A DNA stretch of 64,000 nt. It comes from Siderastrea radians (taxonomy: Eukaryota; Cnidaria; Anthozoa; Scleractinia; Rhizangiidae). The stretch lies in assembly GCA_964017195.1 (NCBI GenBank), contig OZ024888.1, forward strand, positions 11,913,701-11,977,700, given 5' to 3'. The position numbers were made by a program, and so were the translations under genes. The notes beneath the pieces are model-generated. The model saw only the letters and a program-made list of their open reading frames with translations. It was not told the origin of the DNA and made no database searches. Shown in pieces: positions 9,640-20,782 of this stretch (its first letter is position 1; every line of letters starts with the position of its first letter).

Positions 9640-11098
9640 CTAAGGAAGCAAGTAAATAAGTATCAATGACAATGAAATTTTGGAAAGCATAACTGTTTAT
9701 AATTTCAATATTGGGTTGAACATAAGATTCTACTGATGAAATCCTAAGGCTGTTTGTTTGTTTGTTGTTGTTTTTTTTAGCGACAACTAAACCGTAAGGT
9801 GGGACAACTGACAGATGAGTTTCTTTGTTCCTTAATTTTGATTATTAGACAAGTTCACTAAGAAACCGTAACAAAAGCCGTGAAGTTGTGACTACGTTGT
9901 AAGATATTTGGTTGCCACCGATAGTCAGGTAAAACTCAACTCAACTCAGAAGTTTCTCGATGTACACTGCAGAGTTTGACAAATTCGCCTTGCAGAAAGG
10001 ACAAAAACAACTTAAGAGAAAAAGACAGAATAATGCATAGACTAACAACCACGCGGCCCTCATACAGACACAGTTGAACCATATTTTCACACTTCATGTA
10101 GAAGTGGTACAAAACTCGAGGAGGTTGTACAAAACTCGAGTCACTAACGCCATATTTAAGAATTCTATTTTCATGAATTCTTGAAATATTCTTTAAAACA
10201 AATATAATTTTAAGATAAGTGTTTCTAGCAACAACTTTGTTAGCACTTGCCAACACAAACCAACTACTCAGAGAAACGAAAGAGATCTACAACAAAGTAC
10301 TAATTTTCACTTAAATTGCCATGCTTCATCAACAGACCAAATGAGGAAAGGAGGGCATCAGCTTTGTCTCGAGGTCCATACAATAAAAAAAAGTAATAAA
10401 AGAAATAAGAAATGTATTTTTCCCCTCCAAGAATTCCGATTTGATATGATCCACTCACATTGATAAAGGGATTCACATTTTTTTTGCAAGTAAATGCAAC
10501 CCGTTGAGGGAGTTTCATCAAAATTATGACATCTTGTTTCAATCGCTGTTAAAAAGTTTTATCAACCGAGGCGCCAAAGTGTGAAGTTTTGAAGAACATA
10601 AACTTTATTATCTATGAAGAAAGCAGAAAAAATACACATTACTAGAGAATGTGTGAGTTTCTCCCTCTCTAATCTGACTTCATTCGTTGGGGGCGGGGAG
10701 GGGGGGAGTTGCAGTTGTTTTCAAGAGCGTGAAGTCATAACCTAAAAAAATATACAATATATCATACGCTATCTCAGACTTACCCTTCAAACTTTTCCAT
10801 ATTTGGGGATCAAAATGACGAAAATATTTCCTTCCTTTTAGACTAGTATGCAAAACATACCTTATTTGAGAGCTAAAGCAGCTCTAACTTAAGAACGAAC
10901 TTGATGTTATCTCCTCCCCCCCCCCCCCCCAGGCCCACTGAAACCCGTTCTTCTCCTCCAGAACCTCAATAACTCCTTTAAAAAAAGGTAAAGAGTCTTT
11001 TGCATTAAGTATCTGATTATGTCCGATGTTATTAAATGCAAAATACAAACTCAATTGAGGAGACGCCTATGTTGAGTGGAAAGAAATCTAAACTTTAC

Positions 11099-11345
11099 CT
11101 TTGATCGAAGTGTCCGCCATTGCCTCTTTTAGGTGAGAAACGACTTCCTCGACAGCTATCAACCTTTCTTCCTGATCATTAAACTTCACCTCGATTCTGA
11201 TGAATCCAGCAGAGTAAAGAAGCAAGCAAAAAACAGACAATACTGTGCCAGGGCACACAGAAAAACTGTGGCTTTTAGAAGACATTTTGTCATTGGAATA
11301 ATCAAACGTGCTCGATGGAAATGATCTGTTACAGCAGGTCTGCAA
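11099..11345 (-). CDS. Collagen-Ig gene exon 1: cytoplasmic tail, signal anchor, coiled start
   Basis: Starts at ATG 11345 or, more likely, the in-frame ATG at 11285 (MSSKSHSFS). A hydrophobic stretch of about 18 residues is followed by charged sequence predicted to be helical. The exon ends AAA G at a GTAAAG donor (phase 1), matching the AG acceptor before 9639, which begins with two bases completing a Glu codon. Confidence 0.65.
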
Positions 11346-13204
11346 TCCTACACTGATTAAACTTAATACCTCTTTAGATCAATAGAATGCCGCACAGACA
11401 AGGTTTTAAAATAGAAATTTACAATAGGTAAATAGATCAGAGTCACTGTTTTCAATGTGCGGCGTGATGTTTCAATAGCTAAAATAATACAAATAAAACG
11501 CATTTGTCTTGGTGTAGGAGGAGGATACCCCCTTCAACATTTTCGCTTTCCAATACTTTTAATTGGGGAGGTCAGTCAAACAGTGAAAAGCGATTGCAGC
11601 CACTACAATGTTTGACCTGGGTCGGTGTACTATCAGTTTCAGCAACGTGGAATACAAAAGCGTATTATCTTGGCAGTGTGGGAAGATTATTTTTAAGGCC
11701 GTCCAACAGAGGATGCCGCCTTTCTTAGGCATTTTAAATAGCACACTTAGACCACTTAAATAGCACACTTAGACCACACCTCCCCACAGATCAAGGATGG
11801 AAAAATGGCGCGTTTTTCCCTTCGCGCGACTTCGTTATGGATTTGAGGTGTGTGTGTGAGGGGGAGGGGGAGTTGAGGGGGTTTCTGTTCCAAGATTGTC
11901 CAAGATGTCCAAGATTGTCAATCTTGGACATTTTAAATGGAACACATAGAGCACCCCTTCCTCCCCCCCCAAAAAAAAATGATTGAAGATTGAAAAATGG
12001 CGCGTTTTTCCCGTCGTGCGACTTCATCATTAATTTTGGGGGTTGTGGTTGGGGGGAGGTTTCTGTTATATGTCCGAGTTTGTAGCTACGCTACCATATC
12101 CTTTCACGTACGATAATCAGATATTTTACATAACATTCTAGGTTTTCAAACTAGGGCGACAATTGATGGCCTTAGGCTAGATTTCGTGGCTGGAGTTAGT
12201 TCAAGTCACAGTTGTTGGCTATACATCAAGAGAAAAAAAGAAAATGGCTTTATTTGTGCTCCCATAACCCTATGTTAACCTTACAGGTAGTCGAGAGAAA
12301 ATCAAAATACGTGAGTTTGAGTTCTCAATAAACTCTGTGAGTGTTTGTATCATTTTCTATGACTTCCACTTCCTACTTTGAGTTGAGATGTTTATGTTAG
12401 ATTAAGGGCACAAGAAAGGCTATCCAATATGACTTCTCTGTACTGGACACGCGCACAAAGTTTTTCAAATGATTTAATTTGAATTAAACCTTGTACGCAT
12501 GTTAAATACGGAAAAAGACGTCGTGGTCGTAATTCGTCAACAAAGAAATTGGAATGACCACAAAACAGTAAGAAATTTTTTTTCTCCCATGTGTTCAATT
12601 TTTTTCAGTGTTCTGAGTAATCACTTGTTGAAACGGCCACCACATGTAACAAGCGTTTCCTCGGCGCGATAACGTGTGCTATGCAGGCTATGAAACCACC
12701 AAATTAACTTTCAGCTTTGCTCACATTTCACATCTTCCACCAAAGGTACGACGAGATAACAATTTAATCTCAGCGGTTACAGTACGTCTTTTGAAACCAG
12801 TTGCCAAAAATATATAAATGAATGACCTTCACCTTCACCTATCTTCTTCATGCCATGAGGCACAATAAGGCCTAAACACCCCCCCCCCCCGGCAAGGCAA
12901 CAAATAATGACTGGTCCATTGGTTAAAGGAGTAACGAGCAAACCCTGTTTCACAAGCTTTTTTCCAACCAACATTACAGTAACAGTGGGGGAAACAAATT
13001 ATAAACATTGATCACGAATAACTGGTAAGTAAGTCTACTTTGTCGTATTGGGTGCTTAGAAAGGGTTAAATTTGAAACACAGCTGTGCCAAGAACTCCAC
13101 ATTGCAAGTTTAATAACATCTTTATTGCTATGGGATGAAAACTTGCTGATAGGAAACCAACGTTACAAGCAACACAAAACAAGAATGCGAAATATTGTGA
13201 ACTA
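11346..13204. other. Unassigned interval with local direct repeats
   Basis: No gene is supported. A ~22-bp unit (AAATAGCACACTTAGACCAC) is tandemly doubled at about 11736-11776. A larger pair at 11780-11900 and 11980-12070 shares GAAAAATGGCGCGTTTTTCCC and a G-rich tail, spaced about 200 bp. A 12-C run lies at 12879-12890. The collagen-Ig promoter is expected in the left part but shows no distinctive motif. Confidence 0.5.
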
Positions 13205-13490
13205 AAGGCGCTGTTACACTAGGAAATTTTCCTTGCAACTTGTCCAGCAATTTAGTTGCGCTGTTGCGACACAAGTTGTACGCAACGTTCCTAGTGCAAC
13301 ACCTCTACACAACGCTAGAAAAGTTCGTTGCTGCGTTGCCGGAGGATCATTGCGAAAAGTAGAACCGACTTCTACTTCTCGCAACGATTGCGGCACCAAA
13401 AAAGTTGACAATTTCTCCTGCAACTTGCGTATCGCAACAAAATTGCGAGACAGGTTACCAGAAAGATTGCCTACTTTGTAACAGCGTCTT
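13205..13490. mobile_element. MITE with inverted ends AAGGCGCTGTTACA
   Basis: The left end AAGGCGCTGTTACACTAGG and the reverse complement of the right end (AAGACGCTGTTACAAAGTAG) match at 13 of the first 14 bases. The interior has a biased, partly self-complementary composition rich in GCAAC/GTTGC. No coding capacity. A target duplication could not be settled. Confidence 0.65.
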
Positions 13491-13711
13491 AACACTCGCT
13501 CTTAAATTGTATTTAAAGCCAACTTTCTGGCACACACAGTAGAAAATTATAACTGACATAAGACAATGAAATAAATTGCCAAAAGGGCATTATCTGTTTG
13601 CACCCCCAAAAAAATTTCACCAAAGAAAGGATTGCAAAACAACTTTAAAAACCGACAGCGAATAATATAATTTTCTTTCGTCAGTCAGTGAGTCAGTCAA
13701 TCTACCAATAA

Positions 13712-13910
13712 GGGTATCAGCTGTTGTTATATAGACAAACACTGGATATGAGCAAGTGCGCGCTCTGATTGGCTCTTCACTAACAGGTTATCAGCTGTTA
13801 TTATATAGACAGCCCCTGGATATGAGCAAACACGCCCGCTAATTGGCTCTCTACTCACTGGCTATCAGCTGTTATAACCTACCAAATAATTTTTCGTGCG
13901 CTCATTGGAT
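13712..13910 (+). promoter_or_regulatory. Tandem ~74-bp monomers at the 5' end of the L1-like element
   Basis: Units beginning GGGTATCAGCTGTT (13712), GGTTATCAGCTGTT (13786) and GGCTATCAGCTGTT (13860) share TATATAGACA, CTGGATATGAGCAA and GATTGGCTCT-type phrases with a 74-bp period. They lie about 330 bp before ORF1. By analogy with the 5' monomers of some vertebrate L1s, they may be the element promoter; this is inference. Confidence 0.5.
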
Positions 13911-14216
13911 GAAATACATCAAGTCGGACGGCGGGTATCGCCCGATTTAATTGCCGAGAGAAAAACAAGAAAGGAAGCCCCTTTTTGAGGTTTTTGACTT
14001 TACACATGTAATTACAGTATATTAAAATCGAGTAAACTAACCAACTTGTATTTGATTTGCTGCAAATGTGCTGTGACACTCTCACTGTCTGTTTCTCTTC
14101 ACCACAGTAAAACTCACTTGTCAGTAGAAATTAACGGAGGACTGGGTCGAGGCATGCTGAGCGGATAGTCGTGTTTGTAAAGCTCTCCGTATTTTAAATG
14201 TTTTTACTAACAATTT

Positions 14217-14990
14217 ATGGCTGACGAGACTTCAAATCTTAAAAGAAACGAGCGTGGAAGTGATTCAAGCATCTCTGATAACGAGCTGAGGTCCCCAGAA
14301 GAAAAAAGATCCAGAGATAAGCCTTTGAAAGTTGACTTAGCGTCTTCTTCAGGTGACATAATTTCGGAACACGTGGAAATGACTCACGACGACCTCGGTA
14401 AGAAAATTGACCTTATTCTTTCAAGTCTCGAGGCCGTGAACTCGAAACTGGAGTCAATAGGTGCAGTAGTCAAAAGCTTAGAAGAGAATCTCAACAAGGT
14501 ACAAAGCAGAGTTGAAACGCTCAAGCAAGACCAGGCGAAGTCGAAGGTCACCATTAATGAAATGCAGAATGGCCTCCAAGCTTTGAACACCATTGTCGAA
14601 GAAAGTAGGACCGTCGATGATGGAGTAAAGAAATACTGCGATGAAAATATAAGGAATTGCAGGACAAATTATTATATGCAGAGGTTTACCAACGGCGCGA
14701 AAATCTCCGCTTTTGCGGTATTAATGAATCGCCTGAGGGAAAGGAAGATGCCTGCTCTACTCTTCGAGGATTCTTTGAGCAGGTGCTCTGTATCCAGCCA
14801 GACGAAATCCAACAGACTGAGTTCCAATGGGTGCATAGAGTGGAGAAAACAACGAAGACGGAAGGTCACGACCGATAATAGCGAGGTTTTTGTGATATCA
14901 AGACCGAGAATTCATCTTCTCCAAGACGAGTCTTTTGAAAGATTCCCAGTTTCGCATCTCAGCGGATTTGCCGAAGGAGATCGTTAAAAG
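14217..14990 (+). pseudogene. L1-like ORF1 protein (coiled coil plus RRM-like), frameshifted
   Basis: Begins ATGGCTGACGAG. A low-complexity acidic head is followed by a long heptad-rich coiled coil (about residues 60-125, e.g. LDLILSSLEAVNSKLESIG-like). Around 14650 the frame shifts. The RRM-like core (LLYAEVYQRRENLRFCGI, later FQWVHRV) continues in another frame at about 14657-14878. This order is that of L1 ORF1 proteins, which trimerise and bind element RNA. Confidence 0.7.
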
Positions 14991-15652
14991 GCGCGGGAAT
15001 CAGTCAAAGAGGTTGTTAGAGGCGAGAAAATCCGGTAAGCTTGCATATTTCAGCCGTGCAGAGCCCGATAAGCTTTACATTAACGGTGATTTGGTACTAT
15101 TATGAAGTCAACTGACTTTAATGTTTTTGGTTAGCCTTCGTAGTCTTTACTCAGTTGTTTTTCGATAGTCATTTAAAATTAATAGAATGAATTGAAAGTT
15201 TGAAAGTTGAAATGGTGCTTAGTGGAACTTTTTGACTATACGAATTTATAGAGTTTATCGCTACAGGGAAGGTAACATCTATCTTTTCACTTTATATTTA
15301 AGCCGTAAAGTACATAGCGTTCTGTTGGAGAGCTGACACGCAACACGATACGGATAGTTATTTTCTTTCTTGAGTAATTCAGTTCGGTGTTTCAGTTACT
15401 TTTCTCGATTCGATCCACAGCAGCAAAGCAGTATTTTCTGGCTGCTGTTAAATATGTTTTTCAGTTTTCAGTGTTTCGTTTTGCATGTCGTTGTTTTTTT
15501 CTTTTTTTGTGATGTAATTAACTGCATAAAACGTTGTTGGTTTAACATAAGGTCAAATGCAAATTCAAGGTTATTCTCACTTAAAACTGGCTATACAATT
15601 AATGAATCTACTTGTTTAAATGGGTGGTTTTTGAATGGATTGTTGTTTAAAT

Positions 15653-18600
15653 ATGGCTCCTAAAAATATTAACTTTAAGTTATTGTCTTTAAATGCTCGA
15701 GGGATTCGGTCTTTTGAGAAACGGAAGGCATTGTTTGGGTGGTTAATGAAAAATAATGCGGATATTTGTTTTTTGCAAAGAATCATATAGTACTCCTGAG
15801 GTGGAAAACGTTTGGAAATCTCAATGGAAAGGGGAAATGTTTTTCTCTCATGGTACGGTCCATAGTAAGGGTGTCCTCATTCTTATTAAAAATAACTTGG
15901 AATTCGAACTGAAACCCTCAAAAATTGACAAAGATGGGCGTTTTATCTTTATAGAAGCAAAGGTTCAGGAATATCCCTTTCTTTTTGTCAACCTTTCTGC
16001 CCCAAACAAAACGAACGAGCAATTAACCTTTTTTGAAGAATTCAGACAAGAACTGGACAATTGTTGTTTAGAGGAAGATTGTAATATTGTTATTGGTGGG
16101 GATTTTAACGCTATTTTCGATCCCGATTTGGATGGTAATGGCGGAATTCCAAAACGAAAAGAATCAGTTAAGAACATAGAAAGCATATGTATTATCAATG
16201 ATTTAGTTGATATATGGAGGGTTAGAAACCCAAAGAAAAAACGTTTTACTTGGCGTCAGAAGACTCCTGTAATTCAGAGGACAGGGTCTGGAAGGGGGGG
16301 TCCTGATCCCACATTCCCGCTCCTTTTTCACGAGAATCCCGCATCCCGCACTTTTTTCTTCTCTATCCCGCATCCCGTTTTTTCTTTCCCAAAAATACAT
16401 TTAAAAAAGACTAATTTCTACAAAAGCTAATAAATTTAAGATGTATATTCGCCCTTTCGATTGATATTTTGCACTCGCCTGGTTGATTCGCTTTTGCCGC
16501 TAGAACGTTTACTTGGGTCGAGGCGATTTCCCGAATTCCCGACAGACAAGCAAAAAAATCTCGCATCCCGTGCCCAAATTTTGGCGAATCCCGCTTCCCT
16601 GGTAGAAGTCAAATCCCGAATCCCGTCAAGATATTTTGCGTTTTCCCGAATCCCGCACCGTATTTTGGCCAAATCCCGGATCCCGACAATACCCTTCCAG
16701 ACCTTGAGAGGAGGCTGGACTACTGGCTTGTAAGCAGTGGTATGCAGGAGGATATTGATAATGTTGATGTCATTCCATCGCTTAAATCCGACCATCCCGC
16801 AATTGTGCTATCTCTGAATGGAATTGAAAATGGACCCCGTGGTCCTTCTCGTTGGAAGCTTAATTCTAGCTTATTGGATGATAAGGAATATGTGTCTTTG
16901 ATTAATACGAAATACCCATTATGGAACGATGAATTCAAAGAAGTCAAAGACCCAAGGCTTTTTTGGGATCTGATGAAGTACAAAATTCGCCAAGAAAGCA
17001 TTTTTTATAGTAAGATGAAGCCAAAAGAGCGAAGGTCAAAAATGGCAACTTTAGAGTCAAGACTTAACGACTGCCAAAAAATGTGTGATCAAGATCCCTC
17101 ACCAGAAAATATGAACATGTTTGAAGTCATAAAAACAGAGTATGAGCTCCAGAATGACTACATCACCCAGGGGGCAATAATACGAACTCGAGCCACCTGG
17201 TACGAACAAGGTGAAAAAAGCAGTAAATATTTCTTAAATTTAGAAATTCAAGGGGTAAAAAAAGTTCAATTCGGAAATTACTTAAAGATGACGAATCTTT
17301 AACTTCAGACCCTAAAGTGATTATGAAAGAACTTCGTTCCTTTTATTCTGATCTCTACCAAAATAAGTCCAATGAAAACAGTAATGCCTTGACAGATTCA
17401 CTTCTGAGTAATGTACATATTCCTAAATTAACTGTGGAACAAAGGAACAGATGTGAAGAAAAATTAACGGTAGGGGAATGCTTTAACACTTTAGAAAACT
17501 TTTCAAAAGAACAAAGCCCCCGGAATGATGGTCTCACGGTAGAATTTTATTTAGTGTTTTGGCCGCTTTTGGGCAAACACCTGATCGATTGTTATAATTA
17601 TGCACATGAACATGGCGAGCTTTCCAGTTCTCAAAAACAAGCCGTAATTACTTTGTTGGAAAAGAAAGGCAAGGATAAAAGGTTGATAAAAAACTGGCGT
17701 CCTATTTCACTTATCAATGTCGACGCTAAAATCGCTTCCAAAACGTTAGCCAAACGACTGGAATCAATTTTACCAGAGTTAATTCATTACAATCAAAATG
17801 CGTACGTGAAAGGAAAGTCGATTTTTGACGCGGTAAGAACCATTGATGATATTTTGGAATACACCAAACATAAGAAAATGTCGGGCATTCTTGTTGCTAT
17901 TGATTTCGAAAAAGCCTTTGACTCTCTTGATCATACTTATCTTTTAAAAGTTCTGCACGCATTAAATTTGGGCCATCTTTTATCCAATGGATCCGTACTT
18001 TGTACTCAAATATATCAAGTTGCATCATTAATAATGGCTTTACATCAGATTATTTCGCAGTTGGTCGTGGCGTGCGGCAGGGAGACCCATTATCACCTCT
18101 TCTCTTCATATTAGGATTGGAAATTCTTGCATGCAGTATTCGACAAAATGAAAACATTCAGGGTATTCAAATTGATAATTTGGAGGGAGGTTAAAGTGTC
18201 AGTTTTTGCGGATGACCTGGCTTGCTTTCTCCGAAACAGATCCTCCTATGATTGTTTACAAGATTGTCTTAGTGCTTTCTCGAAGTGTTCTGGTCTAAGA
18301 GTCAATGAGGAGAAGACTGAATTTTTCAGTATAGGCATAAGGAAATTAGAGCGTGAAATGCACCCTTATGAATTTAAAACTTCCATCAAGATTCTTGGTG
18401 TGTACTTTGACTACAATAACGTATCGAGGAATAAATCCAACTTTGACTCTGCCCTTAAATCAATTAAAAAAGTATTAAATATGTGGAAGTGGAGAGGTCT
18501 GACGCTCATCGGCAGAATTCAAATTGTTAAATCTTTCGCCATACCCAAAATTATGTCCAAGGCTGGTCTAATTCCATTGTCAAGTGAATTTATTAAAGAA

Positions 18601-19860
18601 ATTAATAAAGAACTTTATTCCTTTATCTGGAAGGGCAAAGATAAAATCAAACGCTCAGCCTTAATTAATGACATAGAGGATGGAGGTTTGGAAATGCTGG
18701 ATCTTGAATCTATGATCTCTGCTCAACGAATCATTTGTCTGAAGAAATACACTGAGAATTATGAAAGTCCCTGGAAGTATGGTCTGGATTTTTATCTCAA
18801 GAAAGTTGGCGGGAAATTTTTATTACATTGTAATTTTGATTGTCGGAAATTATCCATTTCACTTCCTGTCTTTTATAAGGAGTGCTTACAAGCCTGGTCT
18901 TCTAGTAATAATTATGATTCGTCAACCTATAAAGGGATAATGAACCAAATTATCTGGAACAATAAGTATATTTTGAGTGAGGGAAAATCTATTTTTCAAC
19001 CGATTTACTATAAGCAAGGAATTCTTAAGGTTGGCGATCTTGTTTCGAAGGAGGGTATTTTTCTCCAAAGTGACAAAATTCTCAGTTCCTCTTTATCTCC
19101 TAGTTACCTCTTTGCCCTAATGGGGGTTATTGATGCTATCCCAAATGAATGGCGTTCTATAATTAAAACAAACCCTTATTGTGCTCCCTCTCCGTTGGAT
19201 CAAACTTGTTTTGTATTAACAATCGCTGGTAAAACGATTGACCTTGCTAATATCACATCCAAATTAGTTTATAGGGAATTTCGTTCTTTTAAGCAGACTT
19301 CAGCCACCACTAAAGCTAAAATTTTGAGTAAATACCCGGATCTCTCCATAGACTGGAAAAGGTTATATTCTTTAGCCTTTGAAACTACTTTGGATACAAA
19401 ACTCAGAGAATTTCAATATAAATTGTTAAATCTTATTGTTTTCACCAATAAAAAACTTTACCAGTTCAAAATGGTGGAATCCCCCTTATGTGTTTTCTGT
19501 AATGAAGAAGAGGAATCCCTGGAACATTTATTGTATTTTTGTAAGTCATCAAAATTCTTTTGGAAAGAACTCTTATCTTGGCTCGCAGATGAAACCAATA
19601 TTTTGCTTAATGTCTCTCATCTGGACATTCTTTTTGGAAAATTTGACCTTGGCAAAGATTTTCTCTTTGTTAATCATATTATTTTGCTTGCTAAATACTT
19701 TATCTACAAGTGCAAACTTTCCAAGGCCACTCCATCACTTACAGTCTTCAAAGCTAAGTTAAAGGCAACCTATAAGTTGGAATTATATATAGCAAAAAAG
19801 AACAGAATTCTAATTAATCATCATAAAAAGTGGGATCACCTTCTCTCCTGGCTTTCTTGA
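15653..19860 (+). pseudogene. L1-like ORF2 (endonuclease, reverse transcriptase), interrupted
   Basis: Begins ATGGCTCCT with the endonuclease start (LLSLNARGIRS). The endonuclease continues after a 1-base insertion near 15778 and shows VIGGDFNAIFD. A MITE sits at 16281-16703; excising it restores QRRLDYWLVSS in frame. Single-base losses near 17250 (in an A-run), 17970 and 18185 break the reverse transcriptase, whose motifs are NWRPISLINVD, VAIDFEKAFDS, GVRQGDPLSPLLF and FADDLACF. The C-terminal finger is CVFCNEEEESLEHLLYFC. The stop is at 19858-19860. The domain order is clear, but the reading frame is not functional. Confidence 0.85.
16281..16703. mobile_element. hAT-like MITE inside LINE ORF2
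   Basis: The left end ACAGGGTCTGGAAGGG and right end CCCTTCCAGACC are inverted repeats. Flanks TTCAGAGG (16273-16280) and TTGAGAGG (16704-16711) form an 8-bp target duplication with one mismatch, as for hAT elements. The interior is a run of ATCCCGCA/CCCGAATCCCGC phrases. Removing it restores the LINE reading frame, proving it is a later insertion. Confidence 0.75.
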
Positions 19861-20080
19861 TTGACTTACTTTTACCTTAGATAAAAATTTTCTTTTTTAA
19901 TGCAGTATATATAGTATATATCTTTTAGTAGCGTAGCTGTATTTTGTAAGTAGTGTGGCATTTGTATTAGTATTGTAAGTAGAGTAATGTAACTGTAGAA
20001 ACTGTATTGTATTGTAATTAGTGTACCTGTACTAGTCTTTGTAAGTAGTGTGTGAAATTTCAAATTAAAAAAAAAGTAGA

Positions 20081-20641
20081 GATTAACTGAAGGTTTATAA
20101 AGTAAATGAACCCCTTTCTAGCTTGCTAGTATATCAGAGGATAATGCCCTTAGCTGAAAGATTGTCCTAAAAATTTCACAGTTGACCGAGAAGCGAAACT
20201 GTTCATTTTTCGGACTGTTCATTTATCATATGGACATCTCCTAGATATGAGCGAGGACGGGCTATGATTGGTTTCTTACCCATATGCTAAAAGTTGAAAA
20301 GCCACTCGAGTTGTGTGGCAAAAATGAATAATAATTTTAACAGAAATCCTTTTACTCCTTCATGGTAGTAACATTTCTCAGTTCTAATCCAGGAGTTGTC
20401 TAGCTAAGATATAACAAAACATACATCACTCAATCTCGTGATACATCAGTTCATAACAAACTCGGCGCTGTCTGTCTATGTTTGTTTATGGGTTCATGAC
20501 AACTCGATTTCTCGTCGTGCAAGAATTACCCCTACCCCTCAACTTTGAGGATAAGAATTGTTTAGAAATCAGTTGCCTCGATCTAGGGATTAAACCGTTT
20601 TCTAAAACCAAGACTAAACTAGTAATAATTAAGCTATCATA
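20081..20641. other. Interval between the LINE and the F5/8C exon; isolated LINE-type monomer
   Basis: No gene is seen. About 20230-20280 there is one diverged copy of the LINE 5' monomer (CTAGATATGAGCGAGGACGG, CTATGATTGGTTTC). The 3' untranslated region of the lectin gene should fall in the right-hand part. Confidence 0.45.
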
Positions 20642-20782
20642 TCATTTCAGCACAAATATTTCAGCTCTCAAGCAAGGCCACTGGTTGTATGCGACAGGGT
20701 AAAACCGAACAAATCTGGCTTTCACAGGAGAACTGAGTGAGCGCTTCACAATGCTATTGTCATCTGAGTTTCCTGAAAAAAC
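20642..20782 (-). CDS. F5/8 type C domain exon B with stop, left copy
   Basis: 141 bp including the TGA at 20642-20644, phase 0 (acceptor CTCTCAG). It encodes [16 protein letters not shown], then [20 protein letters not shown], ending EIFVLK. It closes the discoidin fold and the protein. It is identical in length to the right-hand paralogue's exon at 60205-60345. Confidence 0.85.
   Translation of the reverse strand, partial: VFSGNSDDNSIVKRSLSSPVKARFVRFYPVAYNQWPCLRAEIFVLK

Larger units (their letters stand above)
7954..11345 (-). pseudogene. Membrane-anchored collagen-immunoglobulin gene with an in-frame stop
   Basis: Three minus-strand exons join in frame: 11345-11099, 9639-8965 and 8502-7954. 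Introns are phase 1 and have GT-AG borders. The product begins with a short cytoplasmic tail and a single hydrophobic segment (VLSVFCLLLYSAGFI), implying a type II membrane protein. A coiled region (about ERLIAVEEVVSHLKEAM), 24 consecutive Gly-X-Y collagen triplets and three Ig domains follow. The order resembles cnidarian colmedin-type or collagen-Ig surface proteins thought to act in adhesion or matrix. A TAA at 8084-8086 interrupts the third Ig domain, yet the frame resumes with a normal Ig end and a good splice donor. This may be a pseudogene, a null allele or an assembly error. No exon after 7954 was found. Confidence 0.7.
13712..20080 (+). mobile_element. L1-like (L1/Tx1 group) LINE, frameshifted
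   Basis: A full-length-looking non-LTR retrotransposon: 5' monomers, coiled-coil ORF1, then ORF2 with AP endonuclease, reverse transcriptase and a C-terminal zinc finger. It ends in an AT-rich 3' region with an A-tract near 20067. ORF1 and ORF2 carry frameshifts and ORF2 contains a MITE, so this copy is dead. It lies in the same orientation as no nearby gene and opposite to the lectin gene. Confidence 0.85.
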
